From positions 24,160 to 88,159 of the forward strand of contig DIHF01000045.1 in assembly GCA_002420015.1 (NCBI GenBank): 64,000 nucleotides of DNA. The letters run 5' to 3'. The translations under genes were made by a program, and so were the position numbers. The notes under the pieces were generated by a model that ran no database searches, had not been told where the DNA came from, and saw nothing but the letters and a program-made list of their open reading frames with translations. How positions within the stretch are numbered: position 1 is the stretch's first letter; each line of letters starts with the position of its first letter. Source of the DNA: Micavibrio sp. UBA5703 (GTDB lineage: Bacteria; Pseudomonadota; Alphaproteobacteria; Micavibrionales; Micavibrionaceae). Below, one piece after another: positions 17,736-26,308 of this stretch.

Positions 17736-18430
17736 TGTCTTCTTACGACCTCATCATCTTTGATTGCGACGGCACGCTGGTCGACAGCGAGAGAGTTTAT
17801 AGCGTCATCACATCCGAACTTTTGACAGAGGCCGGATTTCCTGAATACACCCCTGCAGTCTGCAACTCTCTTTTCGCGGGTTTAAGCTGGAGCGAGATGC
17901 GCATATGGCTTGAGGAAAAGCACCGCCAGCCGATGCCGGAAAATATCGTTCACCGCTACACCGAAATTGCCCGGGAGCGCATGGAGGCCGAAATTAAGGC
18001 CGTTCACGGCGCGCATGACGTTCTATCCGGACTTGAAGGTGGCAACATCAAAACCTGCGTTGCCTCGAACGGCGAACGGGGAAATGTCCTGCGCAGCCTG
18101 AAGGTTACAAAAGTGCTCGATTTTTTCCCTGAGCCACACGTCTTCACCAGAATACAGGTCGAACGCCCCAAGCCCGCCCCCGATATTTTTTTGTATGCGG
18201 CTGAGTCCATGGGATGCGCGCCGGAAAAAACACTTGTGATCGAAGACAGCCATGTCGGCGTGACGGCGGCGCTGGCCGCCAATATGGATGTTGTCGGTTT
18301 TACGGGTACCGCCCACCACCAAGGCAGCCATGAATTAAGGCTAAAAGAGGCCGGGGCGCACGGCATCATCGACTCTCTTATCCACATTCCGGCCATCCTA
18401 AGGCACGGAAAAGGCTGGAAAAAAGGCTAA
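17735..18430 (+). CDS. HAD-family hydrolase (phosphoglycolate phosphatase/beta-phosphoglucomutase-like)
   Basis: This 231-residue HAD phosphatase has motif I FDCDGTLVDSE, motif II VASNGE, motif III Lys in RPKPAPDIFLYAAE and motif IV VIEDSHVGVTAA. A helical cap lies between residues 15 and 85, which is subfamily I. The substrate cannot be told from sequence. The ATG overlaps the fabG stop (TGATG), so it is co-translated with the fatty acid genes. That could suggest a housekeeping role such as removing a damaged phosphorylated by-product, but this is inference. Confidence 0.88.
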   Translation: MSSYDLIIFDCDGTLVDSERVYSVITSELLTEAGFPEYTPAVCNSLFAGLSWSEMRIWLEEKHRQPMPENIVHRYTEIARERMEAEIKAVHGAHDVLSGLEGGNIKTCVASNGERGNVLRSLKVTKVLDFFPEPHVFTRIQVERPKPAPDIFLYAAESMGCAPEKTLVIEDSHVGVTAALAANMDVVGFTGTAHHQGSHELRLKEAGAHGIIDSLIHIPAILRHGKGWKKG

Positions 18431-18451
18431 CGCTATGTTAGTGAGGTAAAA

Positions 18452-18480
18452 TTGCTTGCAATAAGCTTCGGGGCTGATAA
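18452..18480 (+). promoter_or_regulatory. Promoter of acpP
   Basis: TTGCTT and TGATAA are separated by 17 bp, 63 bp before the acpP ATG. Downstream, at about 18496-18511, a GC-rich CGGGC/GCCCG hairpin lies in the leader. A separate promoter would fit the high ACP demand compared with fabD/fabG. Confidence 0.5.
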
Positions 18481-18542
18481 AGTCCTGAGCCATTCGGGCC
18501 CGGGGCCCGGTATTTTAAAGAAAACAAAGATAAGGAATTGCG

Positions 18543-18782
18543 ATGAGTGACGTTGCCGAACGTGTAAAAAAGATTGTTGTTGAACATCTTGGTGTTGAAG
18601 AGAGCAAAGTCTCCGAAAGCGCCAGCTTTATCGATGATCTGGGCGCAGATTCGCTCGACACCGTTGAGCTGGTTATGGCTTTCGAGGAAGAATTCAGCGT
18701 TGAAATTCCTGACGATGCCGCTGAGAAAATCCAGACCGTTGGCGATGCCATCAACTTCATCAAGGAAAATGCCGGCGAGTAA
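18543..18782 (+). CDS. acpP: Acyl carrier protein
   Basis: The 79-residue acidic helical carrier has the phosphopantetheine Ser in [18 protein letters not shown] (Ser in DSL). N- and C-terminal helices are as in E. coli ACP. It is preceded by an AAGGA ribosome site. It acts as the central acyl carrier with FabD, FabG and FabF encoded around it. Confidence 0.98.
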   Translation: MSDVAERVKKIVVEHLGVEESKVSESASFIDDLGADSLDTVELVMAFEEEFSVEIPDDAAEKIQTVGDAINFIKENAGE

Positions 18783-18790
18783 GCGTACGC

Positions 18791-18880
18791 CGTCATCCCG
18801 TTGGTGAGTTTGAGCGAAGCGAGAACGAACATAAACAAACGGGATCCAGCAAGTCAGCCGCGTTAGCGGCTGTCTGTCTT
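18791..18880. repeat. Truncated GTCATCCC palindromic element between acpP and fabF
   Basis: The stretch starts CGTCATCCCGTT, closes with AACGGGATCC, then has the middle hairpin AGCCGC-GTTA-GCGGCT. The right-hand stem (GGATCCC...GGGATGACG) is missing, so this is the left two thirds of the unit. It fills most of the gap between the two genes and would be part of any acpP-fabF transcript. Confidence 0.75.
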
Positions 18881-18893
18881 TAGAGGTTAAAAA

Positions 18894-20165
18894 ATGCGTC
18901 GAGTTGTCATCACAGGCATGGGCATGGTTTCCCCCCTCGGGTATGGGGTCAATAGTTGCTGGGAAAAACTGATCGCCGGGAAAAGCGGCCTGCGCAAGAT
19001 CGAACACTTCGAAGTCGCCGACATCACTTCCAGAATCGCCGGGGTAATTCCGCGCTCGACAGACGCGGAGCCAAAAGACGGTGCCTTCAACGCCGATCTC
19101 TACGTCCCCCCGAAGGACCAGCGCAAAATCGACGACTTTACGATTTTTGCCCTCGCCGCTGCACATGAAGCGGTGGAAGACAGCGGCTGGAAACCCACAC
19201 GCGACGAAGACCTGGAGCGCACGGGCGTCATGATCGGCAGCGGCATCGGCGGCCTCCAGACCATGTACGAAACGGCGCTGACGTTGAAAGAACAAGGCCC
19301 GCGCCGTATTTCGCCCTTCGCCAACCCGGCCATGCTGATCAACATCGCTTCGGGCCACGTCTCGATCAAATACGGTTTTCGTGGCCCCAATCACGCGGTA
19401 GTCACGGCCTGCGCCACCGGCACTCATGCCATCGGTGATGCCAGCCGCATGGTGGCATTCGGCGATGCCGATGTCATGGTCGCGGGCGGCGCCGAAGCCG
19501 GCGTGAATCGCCTGGGCGTAGCCAGCTTTGCCGCCGTGCGCGCACTCTCGACGGGATATAACGACCGCCCGACCGAAGGCTCCCGCCCGTTTGATAAGGC
19601 GCGTGACGGATTCGTCATTGCCGAAGGCGCAGGCGTTGTCATTCTCGAAGAATACGAGCACGCGAAAAAACGCGGTGCAAAAATTTACGGCGAGATCGTC
19701 GGCTACGGCATGTCGGGCGATGCCAACCACATCACGTCCCCGGCCCCGGACGGTTCGGGCGGCCGCCGCGCCGTCGAAGCCGCCCTCAAGCGCGCCGGGC
19801 TGAATCCCGAGGATATCGGCTACATCAACGCGCACGGCACCTCTACGCCCGTGGGCGACGGTATCGAATGCCTCGCCATCAAAAAACTGTTTGGCAATTC
19901 TCTGAACAAACTCTCCATGTCCTCGACGAAATCCGCCATCGGCCATTTGCTGGGCGCGGCGGGCGCGGTCGAGGCGATCTTCTCCGTCAAGGCGCTCGAA
20001 ACAGGCATTTTGCCACCGACCCTTAATCTTGAAGATCCTTCCGAGGAATGTATCGGCATCGACCTCATCCCCAAGAAGGCGAAGGAGAAAAAGGTCAAAA
20101 CAGTTCTCTCCAACTCCTTCGGATTCGGCGGCACCAACGCCTCGATCATCGTGCGGGCCGTGTAA
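18894..20165 (+). CDS. fabF: 3-oxoacyl-[ACP] synthase II
   Basis: The 423-residue condensing enzyme elongates acyl-ACP. The catalytic Cys lies in TACATGTHAIGDAS, the two His in NAHGTSTPVGD and [14 protein letters not shown], and the conserved Lys in TKSAIG. The N-terminus MRRVVITGMGMVSPLG is standard, and the sequence ends NSFGFGGTNASIIVR. mltG begins at the base after its stop codon. Confidence 0.97.
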   Translation: MRRVVITGMGMVSPLGYGVNSCWEKLIAGKSGLRKIEHFEVADITSRIAGVIPRSTDAEPKDGAFNADLYVPPKDQRKIDDFTIFALAAAHEAVEDSGWKPTRDEDLERTGVMIGSGIGGLQTMYETALTLKEQGPRRISPFANPAMLINIASGHVSIKYGFRGPNHAVVTACATGTHAIGDASRMVAFGDADVMVAGGAEAGVNRLGVASFAAVRALSTGYNDRPTEGSRPFDKARDGFVIAEGAGVVILEEYEHAKKRGAKIYGEIVGYGMSGDANHITSPAPDGSGGRRAVEAALKRAGLNPEDIGYINAHGTSTPVGDGIECLAIKKLFGNSLNKLSMSSTKSAIGHLLGAAGAVEAIFSVKALETGILPPTLNLEDPSEECIGIDLIPKKAKEKKVKTVLSNSFGFGGTNASIIVRAV

Positions 20166-21272
20166 ATGCCGCGTATAAAAGCCGGAAAACTTGTTCTGGG
20201 TTTTCTGGTTTACGGGCTGACAATTTCCGTTGTGGTTGTTCTGGCCGGTTTCTGGTGGCTGGATCGTGAATTCAAAAAGCCCGGCCCCTTGAGCGAAGCA
20301 AAACTTTTTGACGTCGAACCGGGCGCTTCTTCCGGCGGCATCGCGCAAAAACTGGCCGCCGAAGGCGTCATCGAACATGCCTTTGTCTTTAAAATCGCCG
20401 CCCGCGTCACCGGCGCGCAAAGCGGCCTCAAGGCCGGGGAATACGAACTCCCGCCCGGCGTGAGCATCCGTGAAATTCTTGCTCTCATGCAGAACGGCAC
20501 GACCTTTGGGCGGCGCTTTACGATCCCCGAGGGACTAACTAGCTACGAAATTGTCCAAATAGTAAACGCCATCCCCGAACTCAGCGGCGAAGTCGTGCAA
20601 ATCCCCGCAGAAGGCATGCTTCTGCCCAATACCTACGATTACAAGCGGAATGAGGATCGCCAGCAGCTTCTGAAGCGCGTTGAAAATGCCATGCGCCGCG
20701 AAGTGCTTCTGGCCTGCGGATATCTGCACGATGCACTGGACTGGAACGCCGTAGGGTCCATGAGCAGCGAACAATTTTCCTCCTACGCCTGTCCTGAAGA
20801 CGTCGAAAAAAAGCGCTTCGGCGGCATGGAACCAACGGTCAAAAACGTATTGACGCTGGCCTCCATCGTTGAGAAGGAAACCGCCGTAGCCGAAGAAAGA
20901 AAACGCATCGCGGGGGTATTCCTCAACCGCCTGAAAAACGGCATCGCTCTGCAAACCGACCCGACGGTGATTTACGCCATCACAAAAGGAAAACACAAAA
21001 ACGACGGGCAAGGGCCGCTGGGCCGCCGCCTACTAAGCAAAGACCTTGAAATCGACAGCCCCTACAACACCTATAAATATCCCGGCCTGCCGCCCGGCCC
21101 CATCGCCAATCCGGGCCGTGCCGCGATTGAGGCTGTTCTCGATCCTGAGCAACATGATTTCATCTATTTCGTCGCCGACGGCACGGGCGGGCATATCTTC
21201 GCCGCCACTCTTGAGGAGCACAACCGCAACGTCGCCAACTGGCGCAAGATCCGGCGCGAGCAGGGGAAATAG
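20166..21272 (+). CDS. mltG: Endolytic transglycosylase MltG
   Basis: The 368-residue YceG/MltG protein cuts nascent glycan strands and may set their length. There is one N-terminal membrane helix (residues 11-33), then a LysM-like region (LFDVEPGASSGGIAQKLAAEG). The catalytic domain has Glu in LASIVEKETAV, then RIAGVFLNRLKNGIALQTDPTVIYA and SPYNTYKYPGLPPGPIANPG. The gap to fabF is 0 bp, the common fab-mltG arrangement. Confidence 0.95.
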   Translation: MPRIKAGKLVLGFLVYGLTISVVVVLAGFWWLDREFKKPGPLSEAKLFDVEPGASSGGIAQKLAAEGVIEHAFVFKIAARVTGAQSGLKAGEYELPPGVSIREILALMQNGTTFGRRFTIPEGLTSYEIVQIVNAIPELSGEVVQIPAEGMLLPNTYDYKRNEDRQQLLKRVENAMRREVLLACGYLHDALDWNAVGSMSSEQFSSYACPEDVEKKRFGGMEPTVKNVLTLASIVEKETAVAEERKRIAGVFLNRLKNGIALQTDPTVIYAITKGKHKNDGQGPLGRRLLSKDLEIDSPYNTYKYPGLPPGPIANPGRAAIEAVLDPEQHDFIYFVADGTGGHIFAATLEEHNRNVANWRKIRREQGK

Positions 21273-21279
21273 GAAACTC

Positions 21280-21882
21280 TTACTCCGAACCTTCCGGCTT
21301 TTTGCGCGTCACGTTCCGTGGACGGGACGTAGCACCACCGCCACCCCCGCCCCCCGACGTACCCAAGCCAAGGCTCGGCATATTGCTCGGCGCAAGTTTG
21401 GGCGCGGCCTCAAAGTTGCGGCGGCGCGCCAGATGCGGCGCAAATTGCAGGCTGGAGGGGATGGCATCACCCAGCACGCAGCCCATCTTGCCCTCATCCC
21501 CCAGGTCCTCCCGGTGCACGGGTTGGCCGTGGGTACAGCGGCGGATAAACGCCTCAAACGCCAGCAGCGGATTGGCGGTATCGGGCACGGGGACGATCTG
21601 GCTGCGGTAAGGATCGTCCGAGATCATAAACGGCACCTGATAGGCCTGCGCAATGTGATCCTGCGCATAGGCGCCGATATGGATATGGTGATTGAAATCA
21701 AATGCGCTATGGAAATCTTTTTCGACCGGGATATTAAGGTCGATATAATCCATATCGACATACTCCAGCGTCATGATGCCCGTTTCGATGCTGAAAATAA
21801 CCCCCGCCACTTTCTGCACGAGGTTTCCCGCCGAAATAAGGCCGCTTTCGCCCTGCGGCGTAAAAAGAAGATCGATATTCAT
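21280..21882 (-). CDS. Hypothetical protein, 200 aa
   Basis: I do not assign a function. The first 130 residues look like a globular beta-rich protein (MNIDLLFTPQGESGLISAGN, LEYVDMDYIDLNIPVEKDFH). There is one Cys-His pair in RRCTHGQPVHRED. The last 40 residues include a run of seven or more Gly and a basic tail. No signal peptide or membrane segment is seen. The gene is convergent with mltG (7 bp gap) and divergent from asnB (82 bp), so the shared gap must hold its promoter. Confidence 0.7.
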   Translation of the reverse strand: MNIDLLFTPQGESGLISAGNLVQKVAGVIFSIETGIMTLEYVDMDYIDLNIPVEKDFHSAFDFNHHIHIGAYAQDHIAQAYQVPFMISDDPYRSQIVPVPDTANPLLAFEAFIRRCTHGQPVHREDLGDEGKMGCVLGDAIPSSLQFAPHLARRRNFEAAPKLAPSNMPSLGLGTSGGGGGGGATSRPRNVTRKKPEGSE

Positions 21883-21964
21883 TTCTATTACCCGATACAG
21901 GATGTTTCCGGTATATATCTCATTCTAACAGAACGCGGCTTAAGAAATAAAACGATTTAAGATC

Positions 21965-23902
21965 ATGTGCGGCATTACGGGCATTTACAGCGCAAAACAA
22001 GGACAGAACCGGCAGGCTCTGGCGCGTCTGGCCACGGAGATAACAGATACCCTTTCCCACCGGGGGCCGGACAGCTCCGGGATCTGGCAGGACCCCGATA
22101 AGCCCTTGGCCCTCGGCCACCGCCGCCTTGCGATTATCGACCTGTCCGAGAACGGCCACCAGCCGATGGAATCGGCATCCGGCCGCTACGTCATCACCTA
22201 TAACGGCGAGTTCTACCGCTTTTCAGAAATAAAATCCGAGCTGGAGCGCATGGGCGTTTCCTTTCGCGGCCGCAGCGACACCGAGGTTATCCTCGCCGCC
22301 ATTGATTTCTGGGGGCTTAATCTGGCGCTGCAGAAAATCGACGGCATGTTCGCCTTTGCCCTATGGGACAAAAAAGACAAACAGCTTCACCTTGTCCGCG
22401 ATCGCCTCGGTAAGAAGCCGCTTTATGTCGGCTGGGCGGGCCAATCTCTGGTTTTTTCCTCCGAACTCAAAGCCATTCACGCGCACCCGGATTTCAAACC
22501 TGTCGTGAATCGTAAAGCCTTGAGCGCCTATATGCGCTATGGCTATGTCCCCGCGCCGCTTTGCATCTACGAAAATGTCTGGAGCCTGCCCGCCGGATTT
22601 CGGATCAGCATCAACGTCGAAAAGATAACGCCCGGCGCGAATCTTGAATCCCTCATGGAAAGTTACTGGCATCATCTGCGCGTGCTTGAGGAGCAAAAGC
22701 AAAAGCACAGATCGAAATCGGAAAGTGAAATTGTAAATGAATTCGAAGCGCTTTTAACCACCTGCACGCGGGAGCGCATGATCTCCGACGTGCCGCTGGG
22801 CGCGTTTTTATCGGGCGGCATCGACAGCTCGGCCATCGTCGCCCTGATGCAAAAAATCTCCCCCAAGCCCGTCAAGACCTACACCATCGGATTTTCGGAA
22901 TCCGGTTACGACGAAGCGGCACACGCCCGCAAAGTCGCCGCGCATCTGGGCACCGACCATCACGAGCATTATCTGAGCGCCAAAGACGCACAGAATATAA
23001 TCCCTCTCCTGCCCGAAATTTACGACGAGCCGTTCGGCGATTTTTCACAGATCCCGACTTACCTTGTTTCCAAATTCGCCCGCCAAAGCGTCAGCGTCGT
23101 TTTATCGGGCGATGGCGGCGATGAAATGCTGGGCGGCTATAACCGTCATGTCGTGGGGCCGCGTCTGTGGCGCATGATGAAATTCACGCCGCGCCCCGCA
23201 CGGCTTGCGCTGGCAAAATTCATCACCAGCACCAGCATCGAAAAATGGAACGCCATGGCCCCCGGCCAGCCGCGCCTTGGCGAGCGCATGCACAAGATCG
23301 GCGGAATTTTGGGCATGAAGAATCAGGAAGACATCTATCAAAATCTGGTCAGCCAATGGGATAGCCCCGAAACAATCGTCAGCGGCGGCGGCGATTTCCA
23401 CACCCTCGCTACCGACCACGAATGGCAACCGCAAAACCTCAGCTTCGCCGAGCGCATGATGTACTGGGACGCGCTGTCTTATCTGCCGGGCGATATTCTT
23501 ACGAAGGTCGACCGCGCCAGCATGGCCGTATCGCTCGAAGCGCGCGCGCCGTTACTCGATAAACGGATATATGATTACGTCTGGACGCTGCCGGAAAACA
23601 TGAAGATCAGAAACGGCCAGGGCAAATATCTGCTGCGGCAGGTTTTAAACCGCCACGTCCCCCGCGCCTTGACCGAGCGCCCTAAACAGGGTTTTTCCGT
23701 CCCCATCGCCGAATGGCTGCGCAGCGATTTGCGCGGCTGGGCCGAAGACCTTCTGGATGAGAAGACATTGAAAGAGGACGGCTATCTTAACGCGCCCGCC
23801 CTGCGCGCTGTCTGGAACGAATACCTTTCCGGCCGCACCCAGCACGCCCCCAAACTCTGGACCGCCCTCATGTTTCTGACGTGGAAGGAAAAGTGGTTGT
23901 AG
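21965..23902 (+). CDS. asnB: Asparagine synthase (glutamine-hydrolysing)
   Basis: The 645-residue protein has an N-terminal class II glutaminase with nucleophile Cys2 (MCGITGIYS), HRGPDSSG, GHRRLAIIDLS and ITYNGEFYRF. The synthetase domain has the PP loop GAFLSGGIDSSAI and the SGDGGDEMLGGY motif. It makes Asn, or amidates an acid, using Gln and ATP. The form is that of the long AsnB often found in polysaccharide clusters, so a cell-surface amidation role is possible. A glycosyltransferase gene lies about 0.7 kb downstream. Confidence 0.93.
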   Translation: MCGITGIYSAKQGQNRQALARLATEITDTLSHRGPDSSGIWQDPDKPLALGHRRLAIIDLSENGHQPMESASGRYVITYNGEFYRFSEIKSELERMGVSFRGRSDTEVILAAIDFWGLNLALQKIDGMFAFALWDKKDKQLHLVRDRLGKKPLYVGWAGQSLVFSSELKAIHAHPDFKPVVNRKALSAYMRYGYVPAPLCIYENVWSLPAGFRISINVEKITPGANLESLMESYWHHLRVLEEQKQKHRSKSESEIVNEFEALLTTCTRERMISDVPLGAFLSGGIDSSAIVALMQKISPKPVKTYTIGFSESGYDEAAHARKVAAHLGTDHHEHYLSAKDAQNIIPLLPEIYDEPFGDFSQIPTYLVSKFARQSVSVVLSGDGGDEMLGGYNRHVVGPRLWRMMKFTPRPARLALAKFITSTSIEKWNAMAPGQPRLGERMHKIGGILGMKNQEDIYQNLVSQWDSPETIVSGGGDFHTLATDHEWQPQNLSFAERMMYWDALSYLPGDILTKVDRASMAVSLEARAPLLDKRIYDYVWTLPENMKIRNGQGKYLLRQVLNRHVPRALTERPKQGFSVPIAEWLRSDLRGWAEDLLDEKTLKEDGYLNAPALRAVWNEYLSGRTQHAPKLWTALMFLTWKEKWL

Positions 23903-23928
23903 GCCTGTCTTAACCTGCAAAAAAAACC

Positions 23929-24078
23929 CGTCATCCCGGCGAAAGCCGGGATCCATTCGTAGTAAAACGAATAACCCTCTCTCCCTCAAGGGGGAGAGGA
24001 TTGGGATGCCGCAAGCAGTAGAGAATAAATTCCGCAGAAATTCGACATCGTATGGATCCCGGCTTTCGCCGGGATGAC
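23929..24078. repeat. Compact GTCATCCC element with a perfect 25 bp inverted repeat
   Basis: Positions 23930-23954 and 24054-24078 are perfect inverted repeats, each itself a hairpin (CCCGGC-GAAA-GCCGGG). Between them lies a further hairpin CCCTCTCTCCC/GGGGGAGAGG. This reproduces the three-stem layout of the 130 bp elements in shorter arms. It fills the space after asnB. Confidence 0.85.
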
Positions 24079-24113
24079 AAAAAAAGGGGGGTGGATTTTC
24101 GGCAAAACTTGTG

Positions 24114-24142
24114 TTGACATAACTTTATTTATGTGTAGATAT
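24114..24142 (+). promoter_or_regulatory. Promoter of the small membrane protein gene
   Basis: A consensus TTGACA is followed after 16-17 bp by TAGATAT. It is 39 bp before the TTG start at 24181, which has an AGGAG ribosome site. Confidence 0.6.
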
Positions 24143-24180
24143 ATGGCTATCACGACCTATCAAGTACAGGAGTAACTGAA

Positions 24181-24537
24181 TTGTCTGACACCGATAATAA
24201 CGAACGAACAGCAAGAGAAGCATCGTCGCGCATGTTTATTGGAAGCACATTTCTGGCAGGCGCATTTATGATCGGTGCCATAGGCGATTTGGGAGACCAT
24301 TACTATAATAAGGCACCTGTACGGAATCACCATCTTCATGAGACTTTCATCTCTCAGGCCCACTGCCATCCTGTTCAAATAAACCCACCTCGCAATGACT
24401 TTAGTCCTGCAAAAGAAGCAAGTAGATATCTTGCGGGTTTATACCTTTTTGTTGGCACCATCACATCTGGCTTTGCCTTACGCAAGAAGGCCATAGCTGA
24501 CAATAGTGAACAGCAATTGTCCCTGAACTTCGATTAG
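24181..24537 (+). CDS. Small membrane protein of unknown function, 118 aa
   Basis: The start codon is TTG, supported by AGGAG nine bases upstream and a clear promoter. Two hydrophobic segments (FIGSTFLAGAFMIGAIGDLG near residue 19 and YLAGLYLFVGTITSGFALR near residue 80) suggest two membrane helices, with a His-rich loop between them (NHHLHETFISQAHCHP) that could bind metal. I do not recognise the family. Confidence 0.65.
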   Translation: MSDTDNNERTAREASSRMFIGSTFLAGAFMIGAIGDLGDHYYNKAPVRNHHLHETFISQAHCHPVQINPPRNDFSPAKEASRYLAGLYLFVGTITSGFALRKKAIADNSEQQLSLNFD

Positions 24538-24592
24538 CACTATAAATAAGCTTCCCTGTTGATTGTCCGCGCAAAACCCCTATCCTGTAGAC

Positions 24593-25699
24593 ATGCGCAA
24601 GGTCCTCTACATCTTTGATGCCTCTGACACGAACAGCCGCCTTCCGGTTGCCGTGGGGGCGCGGGAAAAAGGCTATGACGTCACCATCGGCCTGATCGGC
24701 GGCAGCGAAGCCGTGGCGGAGGGGTTTGAGACGATCCTGCTGCCCAAACCACAGGGCGCGCTAAACCCACTCTCTATTCTCAAAACCATCCGCGCCGTAC
24801 GTGAAGCGATCATTTCGACGCGGCCCGATATCCTTCATACCGTCACGTTGAAATACGCTTTTATCTGCGGGCTGGCCTCATTATTTTTGCCGCACAAAAA
24901 AATATTCACGCTGGCGGGGCTTGGCTATCTTTTTCATGGCGCGGGGCCAAAGGCCGCGCTGTTGCAAATGCTCGCCGCGCCCCTTCTGCGTTTTATCCTG
25001 AATGCAAATAACACATTTCTTATCTTTCAAAATCCCGACGACATGGCCCTGATGCAGGCAAAAAAGTTCGCAGACAAAGACCGTTCGTTTCTTGTGCGCG
25101 GCTCGGGCGTCGATCTGGAGAAATTCAAATATATTCCCGAAGCCAAAAACGACACGCCTGTCGTCCTTATGCCCACGCGCCTTGTGCATGAAAAGGGCAT
25201 CGATATTTTTATCGCGGCGGCGCATCTTTTGAACGATCAGGGTATCAACGCCGCGTTCTTCATCGCGGGCGGCGAAACCGCGCACAACCCCCGCGCCATA
25301 TCCGCGCAGCAAATGCAGGAGATGGTCGAGGGCAGCCCCGTCGAATGGCTGGGCCGCGTTGCGGATATGCCCGCGCTTTTGGTTGGCGCGAATCTGATCG
25401 TCTATCCTTCGCATTACGGCGAGGGCATTCCGCGTGTGCTGCTCGAAGCCTGCGCGGCGGGGCGCGCCATCGTCACCACCGATCACACCGGCTGCCGCGA
25501 GGCGGTGCGTGATGGCGACAACGGGATTCTGGTACCCGTGAAAGATCCACAAAAAACGGCGGAGGTAATCGCCCTACTCCTGCATGATGACAAAAAGCGC
25601 CTTTCCATGGGGCGCAATGCCCGTGCGCGCGCCGAAGCGGAATTTGATGTGGCCTTAATCGTCAAAAAAACATTGGAAGTTTATGATGCGTGCCGTTAG
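24593..25699 (+). CDS. Glycosyltransferase family 4 protein
   Basis: The 368-residue two-domain GT-B enzyme has N-terminal MRKVLYIFDASDTNSRLPVA, then the C-terminal donor domain with VVLMPTRLVHEKGIDIFIAA, WLGRVADMPALL and the family EX7E motif region GEGIPRVLLEACAAGRAIVTTD. It probably transfers a sugar to a lipid-linked or surface glycan; WcaL/undecaprenyl-phosphate type transferases have similar motifs. I chose the ATG at 24593; a TTG ten codons earlier is possible. It is 9 bp upstream of the AlgH-like gene. Confidence 0.88.
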   Translation: MRKVLYIFDASDTNSRLPVAVGAREKGYDVTIGLIGGSEAVAEGFETILLPKPQGALNPLSILKTIRAVREAIISTRPDILHTVTLKYAFICGLASLFLPHKKIFTLAGLGYLFHGAGPKAALLQMLAAPLLRFILNANNTFLIFQNPDDMALMQAKKFADKDRSFLVRGSGVDLEKFKYIPEAKNDTPVVLMPTRLVHEKGIDIFIAAAHLLNDQGINAAFFIAGGETAHNPRAISAQQMQEMVEGSPVEWLGRVADMPALLVGANLIVYPSHYGEGIPRVLLEACAAGRAIVTTDHTGCREAVRDGDNGILVPVKDPQKTAEVIALLLHDDKKRLSMGRNARARAEAEFDVALIVKKTLEVYDACR

Positions 25700-25708
25700 A
25701 ATATTTCC

Positions 25709-26299
25709 ATGGCAAATATCGTAAAAAAAGAAAAAGGTTATCTGACCGGAAAACTTCTTCTGGCGATGCCTGCGATGGGCGATCCGCGTTTTCACCGCGC
25801 CGTTATTTTCATTTGCGCGCATGATGAAAACGGCGCAATGGGCCTTGTCATCAATCACATTCTACCCGGCTTTGAATTCGGCAAACTGCTTTCGCAGCTT
25901 AATATAGTCTCCGATATCGAAGTCGATCTCAAAAAAGTTTCCGTACCGGTCATGAGCGGCGGCCCGGTCGAAGCGGCCAGAGGATTCGTGCTGCATTCGG
26001 GCGATTTCAGCCGCAAGGACACCGTCAAAATCGACGACCTCTACAGCGTCACCGGCACTGTCGAGGCGCTGAAGGACATCGCCACCGGAAACGGCCCCGA
26101 CAATATGCTGTTTATATTGGGCTATGCGGGCTGGAGCGCGGGGCAGCTTGATTCCGAAATGCAACAAAATGCCTGGCTGGTCGTCGATCCCGATCCGTCG
26201 CTGATCTTCCATGCTAACCCGGATAAAAAATGGGACATGGCCATTGAAAAGCTGGGCATCGACCCGCTGATGCTCTCCTCCGAATCCGGCCGTGCGTGA
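25709..26299 (+). CDS. algH: YqgE/AlgH family protein
   Basis: The 196-residue UPF0301 protein shows GYLTGKLLLAMPAMGDPRFHRAVIFICAHDENGAMGLVIN, then GGPVEAARGFVLHS and FILGYAGWSAGQLDSEM. The family is widespread. AlgH was named for an effect on alginate regulation, but its biochemical role is unsettled. It follows the glycosyltransferase by 9 bp and is convergent with the M16 peptidase. Confidence 0.93.
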   Translation: MANIVKKEKGYLTGKLLLAMPAMGDPRFHRAVIFICAHDENGAMGLVINHILPGFEFGKLLSQLNIVSDIEVDLKKVSVPVMSGGPVEAARGFVLHSGDFSRKDTVKIDDLYSVTGTVEALKDIATGNGPDNMLFILGYAGWSAGQLDSEMQQNAWLVVDPDPSLIFHANPDKKWDMAIEKLGIDPLMLSSESGRA

Positions 26300-26308
26300 T
26301 CGCTTAAA

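Noticed and set aside
18438..20420. A 660-codon frame opposite acpP and fabF
   Set aside because: It is antisense to two unmistakable genes and crosses their gap and the repeat. It is a codon-bias shadow.
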